A stretch of DNA of 6,280 nt from an uncultured euryarchaeote (GCA_937892665.1 CALBJF010000010.1:1-6280); one strand, 5' to 3'. Positions 1-6,250 are shown, numbered from the stretch's first letter. Numbers and translations are program-made. Notes: generated by a model from the sequence alone, not told the origin.

Positions 1-2
1 TT

Positions 3-704
3 GGAAGCGAATCCAGTGCGCTTACAATCGAAGTCGATCAAAACGAAGGGACAAATGTCTACACAATGGTTGAAATTGACGAAGGTGATAATGACGAAGA
101 AGAGTCTGTTGTCTATGTCTACCATGTCTTTTCATTCATGGCATCTGGTGGTGGAGATGCAATCAGCTGGGACTTTGGTGATGGTACAACAGGCGTAGGT
201 TCCGAAATAGAGCATCAGTTTGAAGACCCAGGAATGTACACCGTAACATCAACTTCTATCACATCCGAGGAAGTCTACACATCAAGCATTGAAGTGCTCG
301 TTCATCTCGAAGCATCTGTAGAAGTCGACAACATGGAATGTGCTTGTGCTCCGACAGGGAAAGACACGACCATCGATCTCCTCGCACTTCCTGGAATGAT
401 GTCAATTGAAGGATACCTTACTGTCGAACACGATGGAAGCAGTGAATCATGTACACAGAGGAATCCATTGCAAGAATGTCATCTTCGTGTCATTCTCGAG
501 CGTACTGAGGCTGGAGAAGTTGTCTCTCAAGACGTTCTCTATGATTCAACTTTTAGAACCAACGAAGTCGTCATTGACTTCGACCTTCAAGACATGACCT
601 TCGAGCAAGGTGATGGCATGAACCTCAGACTTGAAACCGATCAACTAAGAGATTGGCACAAACCAACAGCAGACTGGTCGTCAACAGCACCAGTCGTTGC
701 TTGA
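3..704 (+). CDS. PKD-domain exported/surface protein, 3' end only
   Basis: The reading frame is open from base 3 to the TGA at 702-704, so this is the C-terminal 233 residues of a longer protein whose start lies outside the window. A PKD domain (immunoglobulin-like fold common in extracellular archaeal proteins) covers roughly bases 120-310. Its hallmark WDFGDG is at 168-185, and a later stretch reading EHQFEDPGMYTVT matches the second half of the fold. The rest, about 310-700, is a beta-rich acidic segment with four cysteines (MECACAP, SCTQ, QECH) that I do not recognise; two disulphides are possible. The protein ends after VVA with no C-terminal membrane anchor or sorting motif, so any anchor or signal peptide must be upstream. 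The composition, rich in D, E, S and T, suits a secreted protein. PKD domains usually mediate protein or carbohydrate contacts; the catalytic part, if any, is not visible. It converges with the next gene, with 12 nt between the stops. Confidence 0.85.
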   Translation, partial: GSESSALTIEVDQNEGTNVYTMVEIDEGDNDEEESVVYVYHVFSFMASGGGDAISWDFGDGTTGVGSEIEHQFEDPGMYTVTSTSITSEEVYTSSIEVLVHLEASVEVDNMECACAPTGKDTTIDLLALPGMMSIEGYLTVEHDGSSESCTQRNPLQECHLRVILERTEAGEVVSQDVLYDSTFRTNEVVIDFDLQDMTFEQGDGMNLRLETDQLRDWHKPTADWSSTAPVVA

Positions 705-716
705 TACTGAGAATCA

Positions 717-1565
717 TCAGTACGTGTAGAATCCTTCGCCAGATTTACGGCCTAGTTTTCCTTCCTCAACCATCTGGATTAACAGAGGTGCGGGAGCGTA
801 CTTCTCTTGCTTGAGTCCATCATAAAGGACATTCATAATGTGAAGGACTGTATCGAGTCCGATAAGATCTGATAGAGCTAATGGTCCAATTGGATGGTTC
901 ATTCCAAGCTTCATGATTCCATCAATAGCTTCTGGTTCTGCAACGCCTTCTTGAAGGGTTAGAATCGCTTCATTGAGCATTGGGCAGAGAATCCTGTTCG
1001 AGATGAAGCCAGGTGAATCATTGCATGATAATGCAGTCTTCCCCATCTGAGCAGATGCTTCTATGACAGCAGCATTTGTTTCAGTACTCGTCTTATCTCC
1101 ATTAATGACTTCAACGAGTTTCATGATTGGAACTGGATTCATGAAATGCATTCCAATGACTCTGTCTGGTCGATTAGTAGCATCAGCAATTGTACTGATC
1201 GAAATGGAGGAGGTGTTCGAAGCAAGGATTGTTTCTGGCTTGCATATTCCATCCAGTTCAGCAAAGATGGATGTTTTCAAATCAAGAATCTCAGGAACTG
1301 CTTCGACCACTAAATCACAATCAGCACAAACACTTCGGTCTGTTGCTAAGGAAATCCGAGCAAGTGTTGCGTCTGCATCTTCTTGGCTCATGCGTTCTTT
1401 TGAAACAAGTTTAGTCAATGATCGTTGAATGGTTGCCAATCCTTTGTCCACATATTCTTGTTCAATGTCGATCATGATGACGTCATACCCTGCTGCTGCT
1501 GCAACTTGTGTAATTCCGTTCCCCATTTGTCCTGCGCCGAGTACGGCGATGCGCTCTATTGCCAT
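717..1565 (-). CDS. hbd: 3-hydroxybutyryl-CoA dehydrogenase (3-hydroxyacyl-CoA dehydrogenase family)
   Basis: Cytoplasmic NAD(P)-dependent enzyme interconverting 3-hydroxyacyl-CoA and 3-oxoacyl-CoA in beta-oxidation or butyrate-type metabolism. From the ATG at 1565 it is 282 residues, the usual length of stand-alone Hbd proteins. The N-terminal Rossmann domain starts at once with GAGQMGNG (10-17), followed by the acidic ribose-binding residue in MIDIE (31-35) and EAVPE (88-92). The catalytic set is complete by alignment to the human enzyme: Ser119 in NTSS, His140 in MHFMNP, Glu152 in KLVEVI and Asn190 in GFISNR. The C-terminal helical domain holds [11 protein letters not shown] (223-233) and ends in the typical [11 protein letters not shown]. 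An in-frame TTG 12 nt further upstream (1577) is less likely, because the ATG start places the glycine motif at the usual distance. No Shine-Dalgarno precedes it. The tRNA-Gln gene ends 47 nt upstream on the same strand, so co-transcription is possible. Substrate chain length cannot be read from sequence. Confidence 0.95.
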   Translation of the reverse strand: MAIERIAVLGAGQMGNGITQVAAAAGYDVIMIDIEQEYVDKGLATIQRSLTKLVSKERMSQEDADATLARISLATDRSVCADCDLVVEAVPEILDLKTSIFAELDGICKPETILASNTSSISISTIADATNRPDRVIGMHFMNPVPIMKLVEVINGDKTSTETNAAVIEASAQMGKTALSCNDSPGFISNRILCPMLNEAILTLQEGVAEPEAIDGIMKLGMNHPIGPLALSDLIGLDTVLHIMNVLYDGLKQEKYAPAPLLIQMVEEGKLGRKSGEGFYTY

Positions 1566-1612
1566 GGTGCGAACCAAACGGAGGGAATAGATGAACTTGC
1601 GGTTTCACAAAG

Positions 1613-1685
1613 TAGCCCGACTCGGATTTGAACCGAGGTCGGCGGGACCAAAACCCACCATGATGGACCACTACACTATCGGGCT
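1613..1685 (-). tRNA. tRNA-Gln (anticodon UUG)
   Basis: A complete cloverleaf can be drawn on the minus strand. The acceptor stem is AGCCCGA/TCGGGCT (7 perfect pairs), then TA at positions 8-9, a short D-stem GTG/CAT with one G-U pair, and a D-loop containing GTGGT. The anticodon stem GTGGG/CCCGC encloses the loop TTTTGGT, whose bases 34-36 are TTG (plus-strand CAA at 1649-1651). A 4-nt variable loop follows, then the T-arm CTCGG-TTCAAAT-CCGAG and discriminator A at 1613. No CCA is encoded and there is no intron. UUG reads CAA and, by wobble, CAG. In most archaea such a tRNA is first charged with glutamate and amidated by GatDE; that is family knowledge and is not shown here. It lies 50 nt downstream of the HD gene stop. 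An A-rich patch (minus strand AATAACAAAAAC, about 1708-1720) in that gap could be its own promoter element, but this is weak. Confidence 0.97.
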
Positions 1686-1735
1686 GTAACCCATCGGCGC
1701 ACGTAGGTGTTTTTGTTATTGTCGGCTCGATTATC

Positions 1736-2212
1736 TCATTCGAGGAGATATGCGAGGTCTGTTTTGTCTGTGGTTTTCCTTGCACTCGAGATGAACTCGG
1801 ATAAATCAATATCCTGTTGCGTGTATCGAATGGCTTGCAAACCCATGTCGAGTTTATCCATTGTTTTGACAAACTTGGCCTCTTTAGTTGTAGCAGATTC
1901 ATATTCATCGAACAAGTCTATCCATTCGGGAGCCAAAGCCAACATTGCTTCTCGTTCAAGCCGATGCTTTTCTTCACCACGGATGTCATCATGTGGTGTT
2001 AAGTCTCCAACAATTACTTCTGCTAAATCATGAACGAGACACATCGATAAGACTCGCGATAGATCAAGTTCCTTTGGACAGAGTTTGAGTGCTAAGGTTG
2101 CCATTCCCCACGAATGAGCAGCAACTGACTCTGGCTTATTCACGCCAGCACGAACCCATCCAGTGCGGTCTACATCCTTCAAGTGCAACATCTGCAATAA
2201 TTGGTCTCGCAT
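1736..2212 (-). CDS. HD-domain phosphohydrolase, HDDC2/YfbR-like (probable 5'-deoxynucleotidase)
   Basis: This 158-residue metal-dependent phosphohydrolase matches the HD_3/HDDC2 family closely along most of its length. Visible landmarks are RTGWVRAGV (16-24), PESVAAHSW (27-35) with metal ligand His33, VHDLAEVIVGDLTPHDD (60-76) with the His61-Asp62 pair, Glu65 and Asp70, then EEKHRLEREAM (80-90), and MDKLDMGLQA (118-127) carrying Asp119 and Asp122. Relatives such as E. coli YfbR remove the 5'-phosphate from deoxynucleoside monophosphates, so a role in dNTP pool balance is likely; the exact substrate is inferred. The residue before His33 is Ala where many relatives have Asp or Glu; it is not expected to be a metal ligand. 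The ATG at 2212 is the natural start, because only about 15 residues precede the conserved RTGW. No clear TATA box or Shine-Dalgarno is seen. The gene is divergent from the DNA glycosylase (50 nt between starts), and tRNA-Gln follows it. Confidence 0.9.
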   Translation of the reverse strand: MRDQLLQMLHLKDVDRTGWVRAGVNKPESVAAHSWGMATLALKLCPKELDLSRVLSMCLVHDLAEVIVGDLTPHDDIRGEEKHRLEREAMLALAPEWIDLFDEYESATTKEAKFVKTMDKLDMGLQAIRYTQQDIDLSEFISSARKTTDKTDLAYLLE

Positions 2213-2262
2213 GGTTGTGGCACCGTACGAGTCCTCAAAACCTCTGTGGCTGTAGCACCTTC

Positions 2263-2874
2263 ATGCACGTAGGTATTCCCGATTGGTGGAGTGACGGTTT
2301 GACTCATCTTGGTCAAGATCCTATTATGGGGAAGTTAATCGAGGAATATGGTGCAGATGGATTGAAAGGAAAAGGAGATTTGTTCAACACACTTATTCGT
2401 TCAATTGTTGGTCAACAAATCAGTGTTATCGCTGCAGAGAGTATTTGGAATCGTTTTGTGGACTTGGTTGGCAAAGTTGAACCGGATAATGTTTTGAAAT
2501 TCAGTAAAGAAGAGATTGCATCATGTGGCATAACACGCCCCAAGAGTGGATACATCCTCGGATTAGCTCAATCTTCAAAGGAACTGCTGGAGTTCCCATT
2601 TGACTCGTCCTCAATTGAAGAAATTCGTAAGCATCTCATACAATTCAAAGGCATTGGGCCATGGACTGCTGAGATGGTCATGATTTTTTCTTTATGCTTA
2701 CCAGATATCTATAGTCCAAAGGACATCGGACTTGTTAATGCCATTAAGAAACTCGATTCTTCAATCACTACAATGGATGAAGCAGAAGAAAAGGCCAAAC
2801 AATGGAGTCCTTACAGAACAATGGCATGTTGGTATCTATGGTGTATTCTCGATCCCATACCAGTTGAATACTGA
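2263..2874 (+). CDS. AlkA/Mag1-type DNA-3-methyladenine glycosylase (HhH-GPD family)
   Basis: Base-excision repair enzyme predicted to cut alkylated purines, such as 3-methyladenine, from DNA by hydrolysing the N-glycosidic bond. The 203-residue protein is a bare HhH-GPD core like yeast Mag1 and many archaeal versions, without the extra N-terminal domain of E. coli AlkA. The first helices carry FNTLIRSIVGQQIS (41-54), the family's typical QQIS signature. The helix-hairpin-helix is around 124-143 with FKGIGPWTAEM, and the catalytic aspartate is predicted as Asp154 in PKDIGL. The WTAE form, with no lysine in the hairpin and no C-terminal Cys cluster, argues for a monofunctional AlkA-type enzyme rather than Nth, MutY or Ogg1. 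The frame is open further upstream (ATG at 2089, TTG at 2215), but that part is antisense to the conserved HD gene, so ATG 2263 is chosen. No Shine-Dalgarno or convincing TATA box was found. The exact lesion range cannot be told from sequence. Confidence 0.92.
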   Translation: MHVGIPDWWSDGLTHLGQDPIMGKLIEEYGADGLKGKGDLFNTLIRSIVGQQISVIAAESIWNRFVDLVGKVEPDNVLKFSKEEIASCGITRPKSGYILGLAQSSKELLEFPFDSSSIEEIRKHLIQFKGIGPWTAEMVMIFSLCLPDIYSPKDIGLVNAIKKLDSSITTMDEAEEKAKQWSPYRTMACWYLWCILDPIPVEY

Positions 2875-2885
2875 AGGCGAATGTG

Positions 2886-2894
2886 CTAATTATC
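2886..2894 (+). promoter_or_regulatory. Candidate archaeal TATA box for the 2914 gene
   Basis: The AT-rich CTAATTATC in the 39-nt gap is centred about 24 nt before the ATG at 2914, the spacing expected when transcription starts at or next to the start codon. The leader has no Shine-Dalgarno. The match to the TTTAWA-type consensus is only partial, so this is a modest call. Confidence 0.35.
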
Positions 2895-2913
2895 TCTAAC
2901 GTCTAGCCTTAAC

Positions 2914-3804
2914 ATGGTAGGGGAAGAAAAACAACAATCCCCGATTTTGGATTTTCTGAAGAAGACCAAAACTCAAATTGCCGATCTTTCGATAAAGGCT
3001 GCAAATGCTACAAAAACCTCGATTAACACAACTTCTGAGGCCATTCAAGGTAAGGTACTCGAATCCAAAGAGCGCTCAAAAAAGAAGAAAGAAGCTAAAC
3101 TTGAGTCTATAAAAAATGAGATTAAAGACGACGGTTACATCGATTTGGCGCCACCAATGATGGTTCTGCCTAACGTCGATACAGACCAACTCAATGTTCT
3201 TGATGCACAAACAGATGCTCAGATTCAAATTGTTGAGGAAATGATTCGTCTCAGTGAGAGAGTTGATTCATTAGAACGGAGGATTGTTTTAATTGGGGAA
3301 GCGAATGAAAGCAGACTCGCAAAAACCAATGGAAAGTCTTCCGATGCTCAAAAGAAATCAAAAACATTCATTGCTGAGCGGACAAATATCATGGTTGAGG
3401 TACTCCATATCATGGGTGCATCTCTTTTACTACTCGTCTCACTCTTTGCTTTTGATGGATATCTCAAGGACAATGAGGTTCTCTTGATGAATAAATATAA
3501 TCTAGGCATCCCCTTGTGGACTTTTGGGGTATTTGGTTGGTCATTGTTTTTGTTCCAAAGGATGGGTCGGACAGGCACGGTCTTGAGCGTTCCTTTACTT
3601 TACAGGATTCAGATTTCACTTGCTATCGCCATGGCTACAATGATGGGCATGCTGCTCTCTGAAGAATCATTGAATACAATTTCTAGTGCATGGATTTGGA
3701 CAACTGTTCTCGCCTCTGGGGCGATAGTTGGAGTCAGTATGATTACTTCTGCATGGAAAATTACCAAAGAGATGGTTGGCGTAAGTAACGATGAATTAGT
3801 GTGA
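2914..3804 (+). CDS. Unrecognised membrane protein: long charged N-terminal arm, four C-terminal TM segments
   Basis: I do not recognise this 296-residue protein. Residues 1-75 are a lysine-rich helical region with a run of basic residues at 53-60 (ERSKKKKE) and no signal peptide. A short proline-containing linker (80-87, PPMMVLPN) follows, then a probable coiled coil at about 93-130 with regular hydrophobic spacing (VEEMIRLSERVDSLERRI), and a polar K/S stretch at 135-155. Four hydrophobic segments make up the rest: about 161-180, 198-215, 229-248 and 258-280. The likely topology has both ends in the cytoplasm, with the coiled-coil arm free to bind a partner. No enzyme motif, nucleotide-binding loop or metal-ligand cluster is evident. 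The start is the ATG at 2914, supported by a candidate TATA box at 2886-2894. It is the first of three membrane genes on the same strand. A structural, scaffold or envelope role is possible but not shown. Confidence 0.8.
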   Translation: MVGEEKQQSPILDFLKKTKTQIADLSIKAANATKTSINTTSEAIQGKVLESKERSKKKKEAKLESIKNEIKDDGYIDLAPPMMVLPNVDTDQLNVLDAQTDAQIQIVEEMIRLSERVDSLERRIVLIGEANESRLAKTNGKSSDAQKKSKTFIAERTNIMVEVLHIMGASLLLLVSLFAFDGYLKDNEVLLMNKYNLGIPLWTFGVFGWSLFLFQRMGRTGTVLSVPLLYRIQISLAIAMATMMGMLLSEESLNTISSAWIWTTVLASGAIVGVSMITSAWKITKEMVGVSNDELV

Positions 3805-3810
3805 AAATGA

Positions 3811-3818
3811 TTATATTA
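3811..3818 (+). promoter_or_regulatory. TATA box for the 3839 gene (leaderless arrangement)
   Basis: TTATATTA sits within a longer AT run, with purine-rich GAAAATGA just upstream as a possible BRE. It is centred about 24 nt before the ATG at 3839, so transcription would begin almost exactly at the start codon, and no Shine-Dalgarno is present. This is the clearest promoter in the window. It suggests the gene can be transcribed independently of the one ending at 3804. Confidence 0.55.
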
Positions 3819-3838
3819 TTTGCGCTTCTAGGTGCATT

Positions 3839-4306
3839 ATGCCTAAAACATTTGATAGACCACCTGAATTGCCGAAAATGCGCCGTAGGATAGGTCGAGA
3901 TACAACTGAACTATTGATTACGTCACTGGCTCTCTTAGCCACATCAGGCATAGTAGCTGTATTGATTAGAGCTTCAGTTTTCGATATCGCCTCCCAAGAT
4001 GAATATAATTTTATAAAATATTTCCTTATTTTCACATCGGCTTTCTTGTGGCTTACCGTCATCCGATTGGAATTTACTGCGAAGAGTAAAGCAGAAATAC
4101 TATATGAAAACCAGATGAAAGAATATGAGATCATGAGGACAAAATGGATCGAAATAGCATCTCAAAAGATGGAGATTGAGGCTAAAAGGTCTATGGACAA
4201 TTCCAATCTTGTTCAGCCATCTATAGTATCTTCTAAATCAGTAGAGATTAAACAAACTATTGCCACAAAAACGGATTCTAAAGATAAATCTGAAGACAGT
4301 GCCTAG
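3839..4306 (+). CDS. Unrecognised two-TM membrane protein with charged cytoplasmic tail
   Basis: No family was recognised for this 155-residue protein. A basic N-terminus (MRRRIGR, 14-20) precedes a first membrane segment at about 23-43, and a second lies at about 59-78. By the positive-inside rule both ends would be cytoplasmic, with a short external loop of about 15 residues. After the second segment comes a charged helix (about 80-117, rich in E, K and M, compatible with a coiled coil). A low-complexity tail rich in S, K, T and D (118-155) is probably disordered. The start ATG at 3839 is supported by the TATA box at 3811-3818, 34 nt after the stop of the previous membrane gene. Base composition is visibly more AT-rich than in the enzyme genes around it, especially near 4000-4030. 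The arrangement (membrane anchor plus coiled tail) echoes the preceding gene in reverse order, so the two may interact; this is inference only. Confidence 0.72.
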   Translation: MPKTFDRPPELPKMRRRIGRDTTELLITSLALLATSGIVAVLIRASVFDIASQDEYNFIKYFLIFTSAFLWLTVIRLEFTAKSKAEILYENQMKEYEIMRTKWIEIASQKMEIEAKRSMDNSNLVQPSIVSSKSVEIKQTIATKTDSKDKSEDSA

Positions 4307-4354
4307 CAAAATGGTCTAGGAAAGGCCAAAACCTCTACTCCAAAAATAATAAAG

Positions 4355-4567
4355 ATGAGTCTCTTAGAATACGATGACAAATTTGTTCCTATTCCATTAT
4401 TTGCTGCTAGTTTAGGTATGATTACAGGTTTTACCTTTATTTTCCCTTGGATGGGGATTCTCACCGTTCCGATTGCATCTGCAATCATATTTTCCATCGT
4501 TGTAGGGGACATTACATTTGTCGATATACCTTCTTCGCCAGAGAGAAATATTGTCGAAGAGGAATAG
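4355..4567 (+). CDS. Small unrecognised two-TM membrane protein
   Basis: This 70-residue protein has two hydrophobic segments, about 12-30 and 33-51, separated only by a tight turn (PWMG). A short acidic N-terminus (EYDD) precedes them, and the tail ends in three glutamates. It resembles a membrane hairpin with no soluble domain, and no known family was recognised. It starts 48 nt after the preceding membrane gene. An A-rich run lies directly before the ATG (4341-4353), but no TATA box stands at the leaderless distance and there is no Shine-Dalgarno, so its expression may depend on read-through from upstream. Its TAG stop at 4565-4567 is 3 nt from the stop of the convergent acyl-CoA dehydrogenase. 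An overlapping minus-strand frame exists, but this one has the more protein-like pattern (clean membrane segments, polar ends). Confidence is limited by its short length. Confidence 0.58.
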   Translation: MSLLEYDDKFVPIPLFAASLGMITGFTFIFPWMGILTVPIASAIIFSIVVGDITFVDIPSSPERNIVEEE

Positions 4568-4570
4568 GTC

Positions 4571-5767
4571 TCATTCATTAATGGCTTCTGGATTCTTTCC
4601 AAGATCTCTTGTAATGTTCTTTTGATGAGATTCGAGAGTGCCTCCACCGATTTCAAGGAGTTTTGAATCTCTCCATAGCCGTTCAACATGGTATTCTCCA
4701 ACATATCCGTAACCACCGAGAACTTGAATTGCTGAGTCTGCGATTTCTTTAGCAGCAGTTGTTGCGAATAATTTCACACCATCTGAATCCAGGCGTTGAC
4801 CTGCTGTGCCGAGTTGAATCGTATTTGCTGTATCATAGATGTAGGCACGCATAGCTCTGTACTTAGCCCATGATTCTGCAATATGACGTTGCATTTGGCC
4901 AAAGGAACGGATTTGAGATCCAAATGCTTCTCGTTCTGATGCGTAGCGATTCATCTCATGGAGGCTTCTTCGAGCGATACCGAGTGACATTGCGGCAAGT
5001 GTGAGTCGTTCAATCTCAAGATTACCCATCATGTGGATCAAGGAATTGCCTTGTTCACCAACCAAGTTGCTGGCTGGAACGACACAATCATCGAAAACAA
5101 GTTCTGCAGTGTTTGAAGCACGCATTCCCGTTTTGTCAAGGATCTTCTGACCAACACTGTAGCCTTTCATTCCGTTTTCTACCAAGAAGGTTGAGAGAAG
5201 AGGGCGTCCCTTTTCGTCATGACCTGTTCGAGCATAGACCCAAACGATGTCTGCTGGTGTTCCCTTATCGTCGATACATCCATTCGTGATCCACATCTTA
5301 CGACCGTTTAGAATCCAATCTCCTGAATCGTTCTTTTGTGCAGTTGTTGAAAGGCCAAGAACATCAGTCCCAGCATCTGGCTCTGACATAGCCATGGCTC
5401 CAATCCATTCTCCAGAACAGACCTTTGGAAGAATTCGTCTCTTTTGTTCTTCTGAACCGTTCTGAGCTAAGTTGTTGACAAAGAGCATGGAGTGGGCTAA
5501 GTAAGCAAGTGTGAACCCGGGATCTGAAAAAGATAACTCCTCATGTGCAATTGTTGCAGCAACAGCATCAAGACCAGAACCACCGTATTTTTCAGGAACA
5601 GTGATTCCAAGCAGTCCTAGTTCACCGAGTTGGCGAAATAAATCAAGATTAAATTGCTCTTTTTTATCAAATTCATGAGCCTGTGGTTCAACAAATTCTT
5701 GAGTGAAATCGCGGATCATTTCGCGAAGCATTTGATGTTCTTCGCTTGGATTGGCAATATTTCCCAT
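4571..5767 (-). CDS. Acyl-CoA dehydrogenase, isovaleryl-CoA dehydrogenase-like
   Basis: FAD flavoenzyme that makes the alpha-beta double bond in an acyl-CoA, passing electrons to ETF. From ATG 5767 it is 398 residues, usual for the family. An N-terminal helical domain is followed by the FAD/substrate signature AMSEPDAGTD (126-135), MWITNG (158-163), LDKTGMRASNTAELVFDD (210-227), and the C-terminal signature from QVLGGYGY to WRD (348-367). The usual C-terminal catalytic Glu of the YEGT motif is absent: the stretch reads EIGGGTLES (372-380). A glutamate stands instead in EIERLTLA (Glu253), where isovaleryl- and long-chain acyl-CoA dehydrogenases place their base. With MAMSEP and GMRASNT, this points to the isovaleryl-CoA (leucine catabolism) type; substrate is inferred. 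An ATG 13 codons upstream (5806) gives an extra basic stretch (KKGQRRRKV). I prefer 5767 because GGTGAG stands just before it and the family fold needs no such extension. It lies 49 nt after the small basic protein gene. Confidence 0.93.
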   Translation of the reverse strand: MGNIANPSEEHQMLREMIRDFTQEFVEPQAHEFDKKEQFNLDLFRQLGELGLLGITVPEKYGGSGLDAVAATIAHEELSFSDPGFTLAYLAHSMLFVNNLAQNGSEEQKRRILPKVCSGEWIGAMAMSEPDAGTDVLGLSTTAQKNDSGDWILNGRKMWITNGCIDDKGTPADIVWVYARTGHDEKGRPLLSTFLVENGMKGYSVGQKILDKTGMRASNTAELVFDDCVVPASNLVGEQGNSLIHMMGNLEIERLTLAAMSLGIARRSLHEMNRYASEREAFGSQIRSFGQMQRHIAESWAKYRAMRAYIYDTANTIQLGTAGQRLDSDGVKLFATTAAKEIADSAIQVLGGYGYVGEYHVERLWRDSKLLEIGGGTLESHQKNITRDLGKNPEAINE

Positions 5768-5770
5768 GGA

Positions 5771-5776
5771 CTCACC
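5771..5776 (-). promoter_or_regulatory. Shine-Dalgarno deciding the acyl-CoA dehydrogenase start
   Basis: The minus strand reads GGTTGGTGAGTCC directly before the ATG at 5767. GGTGA is the core of the archaeal Shine-Dalgarno, and it ends 4 nt before the start codon. No comparable element precedes the alternative ATG at 5806. This favours the shorter protein. It also makes this gene the only one in the window with a convincing ribosome binding site. Confidence 0.5.
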
Positions 5777-5807
5777 AACCTTACGGCGGCGTTGTCCCTT
5801 TTTCATG

Positions 5808-5817
5808 ATTGTTTAAT
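5808..5817 (-). promoter_or_regulatory. Possible TATA-like box upstream of the acyl-CoA dehydrogenase
   Basis: ATTAAACAAT on the minus strand overlaps the end of the upstream small gene. If used, transcription would start near 5786, giving a leader of about 20 nt that contains the GGTGAG site, consistent with translation from 5767 rather than 5806. The match is partial, and the gene could equally be served by read-through from the upstream gene. Confidence 0.28.
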
Positions 5818-6233
5818 CATGGCTGAAGTGTTCGAGGAGACATTTGTGTGGTTTGTTGACCTAAAGCAGGTCGATGCCTTGTACGTAAAGGGGCTTTTGA
5901 TTGCCTCTTTATGCGTCGTACCTTCCTCGTTTTTAGTGGAACTTTTTTGGCTCTTTGGCCTACGTGACGGAGTGGATTTCCTCTTCCTTCAGATGGTTTA
6001 ATTTCCACACCTATGTTACTTAGTACACTATTGGCGACTGAGCGATGAGTTTGTACATTACGGGCATCGTTGACAATTCTGTTTGCGAGCGTTTCGAATG
6101 TAGAATTCGTATTTTTAATCCGATGAACTTCCCGCTGAATCTGTTGCTCATGTTCGCGTTCTTCGATGAACCCTTTCATCATCGATTTCGTCATTGCGTC
6201 TTGCTTGCGCTCATCCATATGCATCCCATCCAT
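5817..6233 (-). CDS. Unrecognised small protein: polar helical N-terminus, strongly basic tail
   Basis: From ATG 6233 this is 138 residues; two in-frame TTG codons just upstream (6236, 6239) are not preferred. I do not recognise the family. Residues 1-40 are Met-rich, highly charged and probably helical (DERKQDAMTKSMMKGFIEER), and 41-80 look like further helix (TFETLANRIVNDARN). From residue 83 to the end there is no Asp or Glu, and 14 of the 28 residues at 94-121 are Lys or Arg (AKKVPLKTRKVRRIKRQSK). Such a tail suggests binding to nucleic acid or another polyanion, but this is inference; no zinc ribbon or known DNA-binding fold is visible. There is no membrane segment or signal peptide. A TATA-like box lies about 23 nt before the ATG, which supports the strand and start. 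An overlapping plus-strand frame rich in Phe and Leu is the expected mirror of Lys-rich codons. The gene ends 49 nt before the acyl-CoA dehydrogenase start. Confidence 0.62.
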   Translation of the reverse strand: MDGMHMDERKQDAMTKSMMKGFIEEREHEQQIQREVHRIKNTNSTFETLANRIVNDARNVQTHRSVANSVLSNIGVEIKPSEGRGNPLRHVGQRAKKVPLKTRKVRRIKRQSKAPLRTRHRPALGQQTTQMSPRTLQP

Positions 6234-6250
6234 CAACAAAATCGGACTCT

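Noticed and set aside
1613..1685. tRNA-Gln as an integration site for a mobile element
   Set aside because: No integrase gene and no duplicated tRNA 3' end was seen in the window; both neighbours are ordinary chromosomal genes.
1483..1908. Minus-strand open frame running through tRNA-Gln
   Set aside because: It reads through a complete tRNA and overlaps two conserved genes in other frames, so it is a chance opening.
2089..2262. N-terminal extension of the DNA glycosylase frame
   Set aside because: It is antisense to the conserved start of the HD phosphohydrolase and adds residues with no family resemblance; ATG 2263 fits a bare HhH-GPD core.
1699..2274. Repeated 10-mer GCACGTAGGT at 1699-1708 and 2265-2274
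   Set aside because: Only two copies, one spanning the glycosylase start codon and the other in the tRNA leader; flanks differ, so probably coincidence.
3811..4134. Minus-strand open frame opposite the two-TM protein
   Set aside because: The plus-strand gene has a well-placed TATA box, clean membrane segments and a matching end; the minus frame has none of these.
4302..4320. Small hairpin CCTAG-9 nt-CTAGG at the stop of the two-TM gene as a terminator
   Set aside because: The stem has only 5 bp, overlaps the stop codon and is not followed by a T-tract; archaeal termination relies on T-runs rather than such stems.
5654..6001. Plus-strand open frame with hydrophobic Phe/Leu-rich product across the end of the dehydrogenase and the small basic gene
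   Set aside because: It is antisense to the conserved acyl-CoA dehydrogenase N-terminus and then to Lys-rich codons, whose complement naturally reads as Phe/Leu. No promoter signal was seen for it.
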